NCBI RefSeq assembly: GCF_001613205.1
Contig: NZ_BDBX01000004.1
Location: 1 to 64,000 of the forward strand
Source: Nocardia sienata NBRC 100364
GTDB lineage: Bacteria; Actinomycetota; Actinomycetes; Mycobacteriales; Mycobacteriaceae
DNA: 64,000 nucleotides
Direction: 5' to 3'
Positions 1 to 8,062 of this stretch are shown here, one piece after another. Numbering within the stretch: position 1 is the stretch's first letter; each line of letters starts with the position of its first letter. The translations under genes and the position numbers were made by a program. Below the pieces are notes generated by a model that saw only the letters and a list, made by a program, of their open reading frames with translations, did no database searches and was not told where the DNA came from.

Positions 1-24
1 AGGCTTACGCCGCTGGACCCGACC

Positions 25-912
25 TCACAGGCCTTTCGTGTAGTCCGCGATAATCCTACGTGACTCTTCCGGTGGTGCCGCTTGTACGCTCAACCGGTCC
101 ATCACCGACAGGTACAGCGCCAGATCCTCGCGTCGGTCCAAATACAGCGCACTGGTCAGCTGCTCGAGGTACACGATATCGGGCAGCTCGGTCTCGGCGA
201 AGCGCAGAATCGTGAAAGAGCTTCCGGCAGCGGCGTGTTCACCTGCGGAGAACGGGACCACCTGGATCGTCACATTCGGCAGCCGGGTCAGATCCAGCAG
301 ATGCTCCATCTGCGCCCGGTGCACATCCCGGCCACCGACCGGACGGTGCAGTGCGGCTTCGTCGAGTACCGCCCAGATGACCGGGGGGTCGGCACGATGC
401 AGTATTTCCTGCCGGCGCTGGCGGAATGCCACCCGGCGATCGGTCTCGGAATCCTGGTAACCGAGTGTCACCACCGCCCGGGCGTAATCCGGTGTCTGGA
501 GCAGGCCGGGCACCAGATGCGATTCGTAGGTACGGATCTTACTGGCGGCCTGCTCCAGACCCAGATACGTCCCGAACCAGGGTGGCAGCAGATCGCCGTA
601 GCGGTGCCACCATCCTGGTTCGTTCGCTTTACGCGCGAGTTCGAGAAAGCTCTCCCGCTCTTCCGGATCGTCGACGCCGTACAGCGTCAACAGATCCCGG
701 ATATCCCGCTCTTTGAAACTCGTCCGGCCCAGTTCGAGTCGGCTGATCTTCGCATGGGAGCCGCGGATGGCATCGCCCGCGGCTTCTCGGGTGATCTTCT
801 TGCTCTCGCGCAGTTTTCGTAACTGGCCGCCCAGAGCGATACGTAGAACCGTGGGGCCACGTTCCGCCTCGACGGATTGCGCGCCACCACGGTTCTCGGG
901 CTCTGCGATCAT
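25..912 (-). CDS. HTH XRE-family regulator with DUF5753 (Scr1-type)
   Basis: A 295-residue cytoplasmic transcription regulator. An XRE-type helix-turn-helix lies near residues 28-85 (LGGQLRKLRESKKITREAAG, then HAKISRLELGR). The rest is a DUF5753-type domain (WFGTYLGLEQAASKIRTYES, VPGLLQTPDYARAV, ILRFAETELPDIVYLE). Proteins of this build in actinomycetes usually pair with a DUF397 protein, as here with the gene just upstream on the same strand. The ATG at 912 follows a GGAG. A perfect palindrome GGGTTAACCC (931-940) lies 19 bp upstream and could be an autoregulatory site. The DNA target and effector are unknown; the nearby TTRCANNTGYAA arrays are an attractive but unproven target. Confidence 0.9.
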   Translation of the reverse strand: MIAEPENRGGAQSVEAERGPTVLRIALGGQLRKLRESKKITREAAGDAIRGSHAKISRLELGRTSFKERDIRDLLTLYGVDDPEERESFLELARKANEPGWWHRYGDLLPPWFGTYLGLEQAASKIRTYESHLVPGLLQTPDYARAVVTLGYQDSETDRRVAFRQRRQEILHRADPPVIWAVLDEAALHRPVGGRDVHRAQMEHLLDLTRLPNVTIQVVPFSAGEHAAAGSSFTILRFAETELPDIVYLEQLTSALYLDRREDLALYLSVMDRLSVQAAPPEESRRIIADYTKGL

Positions 913-993
913 GGAGTCGTCTCCGGTTTCGGGTTAACCCACGGTGCGCCGCTCATCGGATCGGGCGCACCACGCCGCGGCCCATGTTACCTC

Positions 994-1212
994 TCAACCC
1001 GCCAGATCGTCGAACTCTCCGGCTTTGGCGCCCTGCAGAAACGCCTCGATCTCCGGGCGCGTATAGAAGATCACCCCGCCGTCGGGGAAGCGCGAATTAC
1101 GCATGGCCACCAGATTGTTGGCCGCCTCCGCGAACTCGACACAGTTCCCGCTCGGGTTACTGAAGGTGCTCTTCCGCCAGGCTCCGATCACCTGGTTCGT
1201 TACTTCCGACAT
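994..1212 (-). CDS. DUF397 domain protein
   Basis: A 72-residue protein matching DUF397 over nearly its whole length: WRKSTFSNPSGNCVEFA near the N terminus, then VAMRNSRFPDGGVIFYTRPE and a tail with FLQGAKAGEFDDLA. DUF397 proteins are encoded beside HTH-DUF5753 regulators, and some are thought to act as paired toxin/antitoxin-like or developmental regulators; the biochemical role is not settled. ATG at 1212 is preferred over GTG at 1221 because AAGGAG (1221-1226, minus strand) is 8 nt upstream. The gene lies 81 bp upstream of the HTH gene on the same strand and is probably cotranscribed. Its promoter region holds the first dyad array. Confidence 0.88.
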   Translation of the reverse strand: MSEVTNQVIGAWRKSTFSNPSGNCVEFAEAANNLVAMRNSRFPDGGVIFYTRPEIEAFLQGAKAGEFDDLAG

Positions 1213-1266
1213 AGGACCCACTCCTTGCTCATGGTCGCTGACGCCACTGTCGCATACCGTCGGTCC

Positions 1267-1302
1267 TTACAGATGCAAACGCAGGTGTTCTTGCATCTGC
1301 AC
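1267..1302. promoter_or_regulatory. Array of 12-bp dyads TTRCANNTGYAA upstream of DUF397 gene
   Basis: Three consecutive 12-mers fit, fully or partly, the self-complementary consensus TTRCANNTGYAA: TTACAGATGCAA (1267-1278, full), ACGCAGGTGTTC (1279-1290, core only) and TTGCATCTGCAC (1291-1302, all but the last base). The outer copies also form a perfect 9-bp inverted repeat CAGATGCAA/TTGCATCTG with a 12-nt spacer. Each outer copy holds a TTGCAT that could serve as an outward-facing -35 element, one toward the DUF397 gene and one toward the methyltransferase gene. Function as operator or divergent promoter is inferred. The rest of 1213-1565 shows no other gene. Confidence 0.6.
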
Positions 1303-1565
1303 CGACATCAGGACGATAGCACGAAGTTCGCCACATCGCGTTCACCGGCCCCCGGGGCTTGTCAGCAGTCCTGCGGGCGCAGGTCACCGCGCCCGAGACC
1401 TGCCTTCGGAGGCAGCCGCAGGAGTCGTATCGGACCGTGCCGACAACCGGCATCGGCCGCGGCGAGTCTTGTACTGTCGCAGTGGACATCGGTTTCACCA
1501 GCCGTCGGGCCCACCGCCGGTATCCGTGCCGGCGCGTTCCGACCATGACCGCCCAGGAGTCCGCC

Positions 1566-2363
1566 ATGTCCGAAGAGCACCGCCCCGCGATCCGCACCGA
1601 TATCCCGCACTCCGCCCGAATCTGGAACTATTGGATGGGCGGCAAGGACTACTACGAGGTCGATCGCATCGCCGGGGACGCGGGAATCGCGGTCGACCCG
1701 CAGATCACCACCATGGCAGTCCAGTCACGGCAGTTCCTCATCCGGACGGTGCGATTCCTGGCCGCGGAGAAAGGGATTCGGCAATTCCTCGATATCGGCA
1801 CCGGTCTGCCGACCATGCAGAACACACACGAAGTGGCCCAGCGCGTCGCGCCCGAATCCAAGATCGTCTACGTCGACAACGATCCGCTCGTCCTGGCCCA
1901 CGCCCGCGCGCTGCTGGCCGACACCACCGACGCGGGTGTCACCGTCTATCTGGACTCCGACTATCACCGGCCCGAGCTCATCGTCTCCGACGCACGGCAC
2001 GTCCTCGATTTCACCGAACCGGTAGCGGTGATGTTCATGGGCGTGCTCGGCCACGCGGAATCCTTCGCGGAGATGCGGCGGATCGTGCACACCGTGCTCG
2101 AAGCCACCCCGTCGGGCAGCTATCTGGTCCTATGGGATGGTACCGACGACAGTGCGGCGTACGTGACACTGTGCCATAACTACACCGATACCGGGGGTGT
2201 GCCCTACACTCCCCGGCCGCAGTCGGAGATCCGGGCCGTGTTCGACGGACTGACCCTGGTGGAACCGGGCGTCGTCCCGATCGACCGGTGGCGCCCGGAC
2301 ACCCCCACCGACGAATCCCTGCCCGCGATCTCCGCATACGGCGGTGTGGGCCGCAAACCGTGA
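1566..2363 (+). CDS. SAM-dependent methyltransferase, DUF574 family
   Basis: A 265-residue predicted methyltransferase of the actinomycete-specific DUF574 type. Family marks are SARIWNYWMGGKDYYEVDR near residue 15, the SAM-binding motif I FLDIGTGLPT, the acidic motif VYVDNDPLV, and a C-terminal TGGVPYTPR segment. The substrate is unknown for nearly all members. ATG at 1566 is chosen because AGGAG (1555-1559) lies 6 nt upstream; an earlier ATG at 1545 lacks this. It sits divergent from the DUF397/HTH pair, an arrangement common in Nocardia and Streptomyces-like genomes, which suggests a shared regulatory unit. Confidence 0.9.
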   Translation: MSEEHRPAIRTDIPHSARIWNYWMGGKDYYEVDRIAGDAGIAVDPQITTMAVQSRQFLIRTVRFLAAEKGIRQFLDIGTGLPTMQNTHEVAQRVAPESKIVYVDNDPLVLAHARALLADTTDAGVTVYLDSDYHRPELIVSDARHVLDFTEPVAVMFMGVLGHAESFAEMRRIVHTVLEATPSGSYLVLWDGTDDSAAYVTLCHNYTDTGGVPYTPRPQSEIRAVFDGLTLVEPGVVPIDRWRPDTPTDESLPAISAYGGVGRKP

Positions 2364-2482
2364 GACCGGCCGTCCGCCCGGAACAGGCGATGCGATCGAT
2401 GCCGCAGCGCAAGGCGCAGTGCCACAGCGCCGAGGGCCGCCCGATGCACCGGTAAGGAGGTTCGCGCAATTTCTTCTGTTGT

Positions 2483-2524
2483 TTGCAGATGTACTTGCAT
2501 TTGTAAGCGACGGCGACTTAGACT
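2483..2524 (+). promoter_or_regulatory. Second dyad array with overlapping promoter
   Basis: Two adjoining copies of the same motif, TTGCAGATGTAC (2483-2494) and TTGCATTTGTAA (2495-2506), lie in exact 12-bp phase. The second copy contains TTGCAT (2495-2500) as a possible -35, followed after 18 bp by TAGACT (2519-2524), which fits the actinomycete TANNNT -10. A repressor or activator on the dyads would directly control this promoter, which would serve the small gene at 2618. Apart from this site, 2364-2617 holds no evident gene. Confidence 0.55.
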
Positions 2525-2617
2525 CAGGCGCACAGGAGGGGCGTTACACAGCATTTTCCTCGGCTGATTCGCCGGCCGGAGTGTCGCCCCGCAACGTCGC
2601 ATGTGAGGGGCAACCGA

Positions 2618-2872
2618 ATGATCCAACCATTCCGAAGTCCCCACCAGCCCGCCGTGGGCAGCGCCGGCGGCGGTCATTCGCTCGGGCACCACCCGGAACC
2701 GCTACGCCGCTACGCCGCCCCCGACACCGGTACCGACTGCAATTCCGAGCCACCGGTGCTCACCTATCGGCAAGCACGCGAGATTCTGCACATCCACGAT
2801 GTGCACGGCCCGCAGTGCCGTCAGTGGCTGGCTGCCGCCGCCTATCTTTCCGCGGGCCTCGACGACGAGTAG
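2618..2872 (+). CDS. Small protein of unknown function
   Basis: An 84-residue protein I cannot assign. The N-terminal half is low in complexity with His, Pro and Gly. The C-terminal half looks folded and helical, with LTYRQAREILHIHDVHGPQC followed by RQWLAAAAYLSAGLDDE. ATG at 2618 is preceded by GAGGGG (2605-2610) at good spacing, and a dyad-array promoter lies upstream, so I treat it as real. Its position after the methyltransferase gene and the shared motif suggest it belongs to the same regulatory unit as the HTH/DUF397 pair. Confidence 0.6.
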   Translation: MIQPFRSPHQPAVGSAGGGHSLGHHPEPLRRYAAPDTGTDCNSEPPVLTYRQAREILHIHDVHGPQCRQWLAAAAYLSAGLDDE

Positions 2873-2988
2873 CCGATCGACGGCTCCGCCCGGCGCACGG
2901 CTTCGAAAAGAGGTCGATGCCGATTCGTGCTGGCGTCGGGGCGTCGAGCGCGCGATTCTGGAATCCCGCGCTCGAGTGGATGGTGACC

Positions 2989-3423
2989 ATGCGAATCGCC
3001 GAGATACTGCGCAACAAGGGCAGCGCCGTGACGACTGCGCGTCCGGATCTGGATATCCGCGCGCTGCTCGCGCTGCTGGCCGAACACAACATCGGAGCGG
3101 TGGTCGTCTCCCCCGACGGCAGCCGGATCGCCGGAATCGTCTCCGAACGCGATATCGTCCGCGCCCTGTACCGGCACGGCGCGGCACTACTGGATTCCCC
3201 GGTGTCACGGATCATGTCCACCGAGGTCCGGACCTGCGCCCCTGACGACCATGTCGAGGGGCTACGCCGGATCATGACCGATCACCGGGTCCGGCATCTG
3301 CCGGTGGTCTCCCACGGTGAACTGGTCGGCATCGTGAGCATCGGTGATGTGGTCAAGAGCGCCATCTCCGAACTCGCCACCGAACGCGAGCAGCTCGTCG
3401 AATATCTGCAGGGCGGCTACTGA
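2989..3423 (+). CDS. CBS-domain protein
   Basis: A 144-residue protein made almost entirely of two CBS repeats: residues ~8-60 (TARPDLDIRALLALLAEHNIG ending GIVSERDIVRAL) and ~75-135 (VRTCAPDDHVEGLRRIMTDH ending GIVSIGDVVKS). CBS pairs bind adenine nucleotides and sense energy state, often acting in trans on enzymes or transporters. The size and sequence resemble the stand-alone CBS proteins of mycobacteria that are linked to dormancy or stress. The start is either ATG 2989 or ATG 2980; neither has a clear ribosome site. Its partner is not evident from the neighbours. Confidence 0.88.
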   Translation: MRIAEILRNKGSAVTTARPDLDIRALLALLAEHNIGAVVVSPDGSRIAGIVSERDIVRALYRHGAALLDSPVSRIMSTEVRTCAPDDHVEGLRRIMTDHRVRHLPVVSHGELVGIVSIGDVVKSAISELATEREQLVEYLQGGY

Positions 3424-3427
3424 TCGC

Positions 3428-3847
3428 TCAGCCGAGATCGGCGGACAACCATCGCTGCGGGCGCATGAACACGACCACGTGCTCACCCAGTTCGGCCGCG
3501 GCGAAGGAGAGGTACTCCTGCACTCGCTCCGGCGGCAGGTAGCGCGCCACCATCTCGCGATGTCGCTCGTCGGTCAGCGGCTCGACCCGGGTCACCGGGC
3601 CCTCCACGCTGACATACCGGACAGTCGGCTCGACCCGCTCGACCAGCAAGCTGAACCGTCCCGCAGCCCGGATCCGGCGCATCTTCTCCGATTCCGGGCC
3701 GGTGAGCACCCAGAGATCACCGCCCGGCTCGTACTGGTACCAGATGGGCACGGTGAGGGGACCCCGCTCCGGCCCCGCCGAGACCGATAGCGCGCCGATA
3801 TGTGGCTCGGCCAGGAATGCTCGGCGTTCGTGGAGTGCGAGTGGCAT
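3428..3847 (-). CDS. Pyridoxamine 5'-phosphate oxidase-fold protein
   Basis: A 139-residue split-barrel flavin- or F420-binding protein of the PPOX class. Evidence is the opening ERRAFLAEPHIGALSVS, the barrel segment GPLTVPIWYQYEPGGDLWVLT, and ESEKMRRIRAAGRFSLLVE, which contains the phosphate-binding basic residues seen in this fold. Family members reduce or oxidise small substrates; this one could be F420-dependent, as is common in Nocardia, but the cofactor cannot be fixed from sequence. The gene is convergent with the CBS gene (4-bp gap) and divergent from the four-gene PLP operon, sharing the 158-bp intergenic region. Confidence 0.85.
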   Translation of the reverse strand: MPLALHERRAFLAEPHIGALSVSAGPERGPLTVPIWYQYEPGGDLWVLTGPESEKMRRIRAAGRFSLLVERVEPTVRYVSVEGPVTRVEPLTDERHREMVARYLPPERVQEYLSFAAAELGEHVVVFMRPQRWLSADLG

Positions 3848-3951
3848 ACCCGCACCATATCGCCGGCCACCGACATCTCACGGCACCTCGCCGCCGTAGC
3901 GACAAGCACAGCGAAACTGTCTGCGCACCAAGCGCACTGGGCGAACTTTCC

Positions 3952-3970
3952 GACAATGAGTATCGTTGTT
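3952..3970 (+). promoter_or_regulatory. Fur-box-like dyad and -10 before the PLP operon
   Basis: The 19-mer GACAATGAGTATCGTTGTT is an inverted repeat (ACAATGA-GTA-TCGTTGT, one mismatched pair). It matches 13 of 19 positions of the classical Fur box GATAATGATAATCATTATC with the same centre. TATCGT at 3961-3966 fits the TANNNT -10 pattern, so a bound repressor would block the promoter. The operon start TTG is at 4006 with AAGGAG at 3993-3998. Control by a Fur-family metalloregulator (Fur, Zur or similar) is inferred, not shown. Confidence 0.5.
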
Positions 3971-4005
3971 CGCAGTCCGGATGGATCGGCGGAAGGAGCG
4001 ATCAC

Positions 4006-5304
4006 TTGGGATCATCCCTGCGCCGACCGGATCGTCCACCCCTCTCCGACGAGGCGCCCGCACCGGGGCGCCCGGACACCGGAGTACTCCCGCCGGAGAT
4101 CCGCGCGTCCTTTCCGGCCCTGGCCGACAGCCGCGAGACCTATCTGGACAGTGCCGCCACGACGCAGAAGCCGCGGGCGGTGATCGACACCGTCCGCGAC
4201 TACCATTCGACCGCTACCGCCAACGCCGCCCGCGGCACGTACCCCTGGGCCACGGCGCTCACTCAGCGCATCGCCGCGGTCCGGGCCGCCACCGCGCGCT
4301 TCCTGGGCGCCGCCCGGCCCGACGAGATCGTCTTCACCGGTGGCGCGACTGCGGCACTCAATGCCGTCGCACTGTCCTGGGGTCTCACAGCCTTGGAGGA
4401 CGGGGACGAGATCCTCTACAGCCCGCGCGACCATGCCGCCAATATCTCGCCCTGGTTCCTGCTGCGGGACACCCTCGCGCGCTTCGGCCGACGGATCGAA
4501 CTGGTGCCCTACCGGGTCACCGCGGCGGGACAGGCCGATACCGCCGATATCGCCGCGAAACTGAGCCCACGCACCCGGCTGCTCACCGTCACCCACCTGC
4601 ATCACGTCTTCGGGGCCTGCACCACCCTCACCGAACTGCGCGATCGGATTCCCCCACGGGTGCACCTCTGCTTCGACTGCAGTCAGAGCGGCGGCCATAT
4701 TCCGGTGGACCTCACCGCGCTGGGGGCCGATTTCGCGGCCTTCGCGGCGCACAAGATGTTCGCGGCACCGGGCACCGGAATCCTGTACTGCCGCCAGCGG
4801 ACACATGCGCAACTGCGGCCGTTCCTGCCCGGCGGCGGCACCGACGCGGTACTGACCGCCACAGGGTTCGACAGCGGCGTCATGCCGGGCCTGCTCGAAG
4901 GCGGCACCACCAATATTCCCGGCATACTTTCGCTGGGCACCGCACTGGAGGTTCTCGAAACATACGGTATGCCCGCCGTCGCGGCGCACAATCGGGCGCT
5001 GACCCGGCGGCTGATCCATGGGTTACGGGCGGTGCCGGGACTGACGTTCCTGCCGGGGCCAGCCCACACCCCGGACGACGGCGGATACGGGATCGTCTCC
5101 TTCACCCTCGGCGGGATATCGCCGGCCGACCTGGGTTTCGTCCTCGCCGAATACGGCTTTTTCGTGCGCACCGGCGCCCACTGTATGCCCGACACCGGGG
5201 GCGATCCCGAATCGGTGCGGGTCAGCACCCACGTCTACACCTGCCTCGACGATATCGACCGCTTCGTCGACTGCGTCCGGACCCTCGCCGAGGAGCTGCC
5301 ATGA
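4006..5304 (+). CDS. Class V aminotransferase, cysteine desulfurase-like
   Basis: A 432-residue PLP enzyme of fold type I related to SufS/CsdA. Visible marks are YLDSAATTQKPRAVIDTV near residue 45, GATAALNAVA, LTVTHLHHVFG, the PLP lysine K250 in AAHKMFAAPGTGILY, and C393 in RTGAHCMPD. C393 stands where SufS-type desulfurases carry the persulfide cysteine. It could therefore mobilise sulfur from cysteine, but a cysteine lyase, epimerase or aminotransferase reaction is also possible. TTG at 4006 is chosen for its AAGGAG at 7 nt. Its stop overlaps the next gene by ATGA, indicating translational coupling. It is not next to suf genes, so housekeeping Fe-S assembly is unlikely. Confidence 0.85.
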   Translation: MGSSLRRPDRPPLSDEAPAPGRPDTGVLPPEIRASFPALADSRETYLDSAATTQKPRAVIDTVRDYHSTATANAARGTYPWATALTQRIAAVRAATARFLGAARPDEIVFTGGATAALNAVALSWGLTALEDGDEILYSPRDHAANISPWFLLRDTLARFGRRIELVPYRVTAAGQADTADIAAKLSPRTRLLTVTHLHHVFGACTTLTELRDRIPPRVHLCFDCSQSGGHIPVDLTALGADFAAFAAHKMFAAPGTGILYCRQRTHAQLRPFLPGGGTDAVLTATGFDSGVMPGLLEGGTTNIPGILSLGTALEVLETYGMPAVAAHNRALTRRLIHGLRAVPGLTFLPGPAHTPDDGGYGIVSFTLGGISPADLGFVLAEYGFFVRTGAHCMPDTGGDPESVRVSTHVYTCLDDIDRFVDCVRTLAEELP

Positions 5305-6578
5305 GCACAGAGATCAGCGCACCCACCGACCCCTCCATCCATTACGACCGGCGGGCAACCGCACGGATACTGGCCGAACTCGCCCGGCCGGGACTGTTCG
5401 CCGCCCACCGGCCGGCCGCAGCGGTCCGGATCGAGTACACCGCGACCGAACTCCGCCCCGAACCCGGCGGTCATCTCACTTTCTCGCAACGGTTGTACCT
5501 GGAGCGGTTCATGCGACCCTGTGCGGCGGACGCGGTCACCTCTGCCTCCCACCGGATGACCTGGGTGGACAGCGCCGGGGTACCCAATACCGGGTTCTAC
5601 CGGGACGACGGACTGGGTCCGCTCGTGCCGATCGCCACCCGGGAAGCCGTTCTCGCACTGTGGCGTTCGATCGACGACAACCCCGGTCTCGCCGATCGGA
5701 TAGCACGTCTCGACGCGGCGGAGCACGCGGTACTGGCCGCGACCACCACCGATCACGAACCCGTCGATATCTTCCGGGTAGGAGTGGAGTCCGCCGGCCG
5801 GGCACTGGCCCAGCATGCGCTCATCGCGGGGCAGACGCCGTATCGAACTGCGGATGAGTTCGCCCGCGGCCTGCACGATTCCGGGATTTTCACCGCGGTC
5901 GCCACCCGGTGGTTCTGGGAACTGCAGGCATCGACCTATCGACGGGGCATGATCCCGGTGAGCCTGCGCGCCGAACCCGGCGGGCCGGTGCGCTACACCG
6001 CCGAGTCGATCGCCACGCTGCGGTCGATGAAGGACGCGACCATCGCCGACGCGCACCGGGTGATGGACCGGGCGACCACCGAGGAGGGGCTGACCGTACC
6101 CGCGGCAATCGCCCGGTACCACGATGATCTGGACCTCATCTCCCGGCAGTACGCCCTGTTACCACCCGGGGAGCAGCCCTCCTGCCCGGCCGCGGTCGTG
6201 CACCGCGACAGTAGTGGGAATTTCAGCGTGCTCGCCGAGGTGGTCGGCCGCTTCGTCGAGGTGTTCACCGACTTCGCCCGGCAATGCGAACCGGCGGCGG
6301 TGGCGGCTCGGGAGGACCTCGGCACCGGCCCGGCGGCGGTGGAGGACCGGATCTTCTATGTACCCGATATGACCTGCAAACACTGTGTCCGCACGATCGG
6401 CGGGGTGCTGGAATCGATGGACATCCGGGTCGTGGACATCGACCTCGACAGCAAGCGAGTCGTGGCGGAGTTCCGCAGCCCGCGTAACCGGGCCCGTGCC
6501 TTCGAGGCATTGCGCGACGGCGGGTACAACCCGGTCGGCGAGCGGCCCGAACCGATGCGCCCGGGGCCCCTCGGATGA
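5301..6578 (+). CDS. Unknown domain fused to heavy-metal-associated (HMA) domain
   Basis: A 425-residue protein with no recognisable function in residues 1-345, which look globular and soluble and carry conserved-looking stretches such as LTFSQRLYLERFMRPC, TRWFWELQASTYRRGMIP and YHDDLDLISRQYALLPPGEQ. Residues ~350-415 form a ferredoxin-like HMA domain: the metal-binding loop MTCKHC (357-362), VVDIDLDSKRVVAEF and ALRDGGYNPVG. HMA domains bind Cu(I), Zn(II) or Cd(II) through the two cysteines. Start ATG 5301 overlaps the previous stop and its own stop overlaps the next start, so it is made in step with both PLP enzymes. The long N-terminal part could be an enzyme of an unnamed family; no membrane segments are seen. 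Confidence 0.75.
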   Translation: MSTEISAPTDPSIHYDRRATARILAELARPGLFAAHRPAAAVRIEYTATELRPEPGGHLTFSQRLYLERFMRPCAADAVTSASHRMTWVDSAGVPNTGFYRDDGLGPLVPIATREAVLALWRSIDDNPGLADRIARLDAAEHAVLAATTTDHEPVDIFRVGVESAGRALAQHALIAGQTPYRTADEFARGLHDSGIFTAVATRWFWELQASTYRRGMIPVSLRAEPGGPVRYTAESIATLRSMKDATIADAHRVMDRATTEEGLTVPAAIARYHDDLDLISRQYALLPPGEQPSCPAAVVHRDSSGNFSVLAEVVGRFVEVFTDFARQCEPAAVAAREDLGTGPAAVEDRIFYVPDMTCKHCVRTIGGVLESMDIRVVDIDLDSKRVVAEFRSPRNRARAFEALRDGGYNPVGERPEPMRPGPLG

Positions 6579-8062
6579 CCGTGCGGCTGCGCCCGGACCC
6601 CGCCGGGCACGCTGAACCACCCGCCCTACCGGCACACTGGGATAGCCTCGTCGCGGCCTTTCTCGCCGATCGTCGCGCGTTGGACGAGGTGCTGCGCCGC
6701 TTCGGGACACCGCTGCATCTGCTTTTCCCGCAGGTGTTCGCGCGCAATATCGATCGACTCGCCGCCGTTCTCGACGAGGCGCATACCGGCTACCGCATCT
6801 TCTACGCGCACAAAGTGAACCGTTCCCGGGCCTTCGTACGCACGGCCGCTGCGCACGGGATCGGCGTGGACGTGGCCTCGGCCGGTGAACTCGAATCGGC
6901 GCTGACGGCCGGATTCGACGCCGGCCGGATCGAGGCGACCGGGCCCAAAGGCGAAGCGCTGCTCCGGGAACTGGTGGGCACCGGGGTGACCGTGAATGTC
7001 GACAACGAATGGGAACTGGGCACGCTCGCCGATCTGGCCGATCCGGCCGCGCCGGTTCCCGTACTGCTGCGCGTCAGTGGGTTCGCGGGGTCACAGGTGA
7101 GCCGCTTCGGGATTCCGGTCCATCGGGTGGATCGCGCGCTCGAGGTGTCGGCGCAGCACCGGGATCGGCTCCTGTTCCGCGGGATGGCATTTCACCTCGA
7201 TACCGGCGATACGGCCGAGCGGGTACGCGCCGCCGACACCTGTTTCGCGCTACTGGAACAGGCGTACTCGGCCGGGCTCGTACCATCGGTCCTCGATATC
7301 GGTGGCGGACTGCGCCAGGTGTTCACCGCCGACGGCGCCCGGTTCGACGATTACGTGCACCGGTTGCGCGCCGCGCTCGCCGGTCACGGCACCGCGATGA
7401 GTTGGGGGAACAACACGTTCGGTTATCAGGTCGACGGCGGCGCGGTTCGCGGGACACCGGTTTTCCACAAATATGCCAACACCGTGTCCGCCGCCGAAAT
7501 GCTGGCCGGTTTCCTGGCCGCCCCGCTCGCCCGCCACGACGGCCGCAGTGTCGCCCAGGTGGCCGCCGACAATCTCCTGGACCTCTGGTTGGAGCCTGGT
7601 AAAGCGCTCGCCGACCACGCCGGGATCACCGTGGCCCGGGTCGAATTCGTGAAGGAGGCCTCCGACGGCAGTGTGCTCGTCCACCTGGATATCAGCCGGG
7701 ACACGGTGACACCGGCCGATCAGGAGGTGATGGTCGATCCCCTCCTGCTGCCGGGGGACGGGATCGAACCGGCCCGGCATCCGGTCGGTGTCTTCCTGGC
7801 CGGAAGACTCTGCCTCGAACGAGATCTCGTCACCACGCACACGGTCCGGCTGCCGTGGTTGCCCCGGCCGGGAGACCTGATCGTATTCCCGAATACGGCG
7901 GGTTACCACATGGATCTGTCGGCGGCCGCGGCCGCCATGCATCCCCCGGTGGAGAAAGTGGCGGTGACCGGCCACGACGGGCGCTTCCTCGCGACGCCCG
8001 ACGCGGACTACCGGCCACCATCCTCCCCCGCCGCCAATTTCGACGCACCCGAGGTTCCGTGA
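6575..8062 (+). CDS. Fold-III PLP-dependent decarboxylase (DapDC/ODC-like)
   Basis: A 495-residue member of the Orn/DAP/Arg decarboxylase group 2. The PLP lysine is K80 in FYAHKVNRSRAFVRTA, followed by GVDVASAGELESAL, the glycine loop LDIGGGLRQVF, the phosphate motif LEPGKALADHAG, and C413 in GRLCLERDLV, equivalent to the Cys-Glu-x-x-Asp substrate motif of the family. It is longer than typical LysA (about 420-450) and sits with no lysine genes, so a specialised substrate is likely. Related enzymes decarboxylate a diaminopropionate conjugate in staphyloferrin B synthesis (SbnH). ATGA/GTGA overlaps join it to both neighbours. Confidence 0.85.
   Translation: MTVRLRPDPAGHAEPPALPAHWDSLVAAFLADRRALDEVLRRFGTPLHLLFPQVFARNIDRLAAVLDEAHTGYRIFYAHKVNRSRAFVRTAAAHGIGVDVASAGELESALTAGFDAGRIEATGPKGEALLRELVGTGVTVNVDNEWELGTLADLADPAAPVPVLLRVSGFAGSQVSRFGIPVHRVDRALEVSAQHRDRLLFRGMAFHLDTGDTAERVRAADTCFALLEQAYSAGLVPSVLDIGGGLRQVFTADGARFDDYVHRLRAALAGHGTAMSWGNNTFGYQVDGGAVRGTPVFHKYANTVSAAEMLAGFLAAPLARHDGRSVAQVAADNLLDLWLEPGKALADHAGITVARVEFVKEASDGSVLVHLDISRDTVTPADQEVMVDPLLLPGDGIEPARHPVGVFLAGRLCLERDLVTTHTVRLPWLPRPGDLIVFPNTAGYHMDLSAAAAAMHPPVEKVAVTGHDGRFLATPDADYRPPSSPAANFDAPEVP

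Noticed and set aside
931..940. Palindrome GGGTTAACCC near the HTH gene start
   Set aside because: A 10-bp perfect palindrome is suggestive of autoregulation, but a single short copy in GC-rich DNA is weak evidence, so it is mentioned only in the gene entry.
3966..5300. Long open frame running into the HMA-fusion gene from upstream
   Set aside because: It is the out-of-frame shadow of the class V enzyme; its product is Arg/Pro/His-rich. The real gene starts at ATG 5301 with a stop/start overlap.
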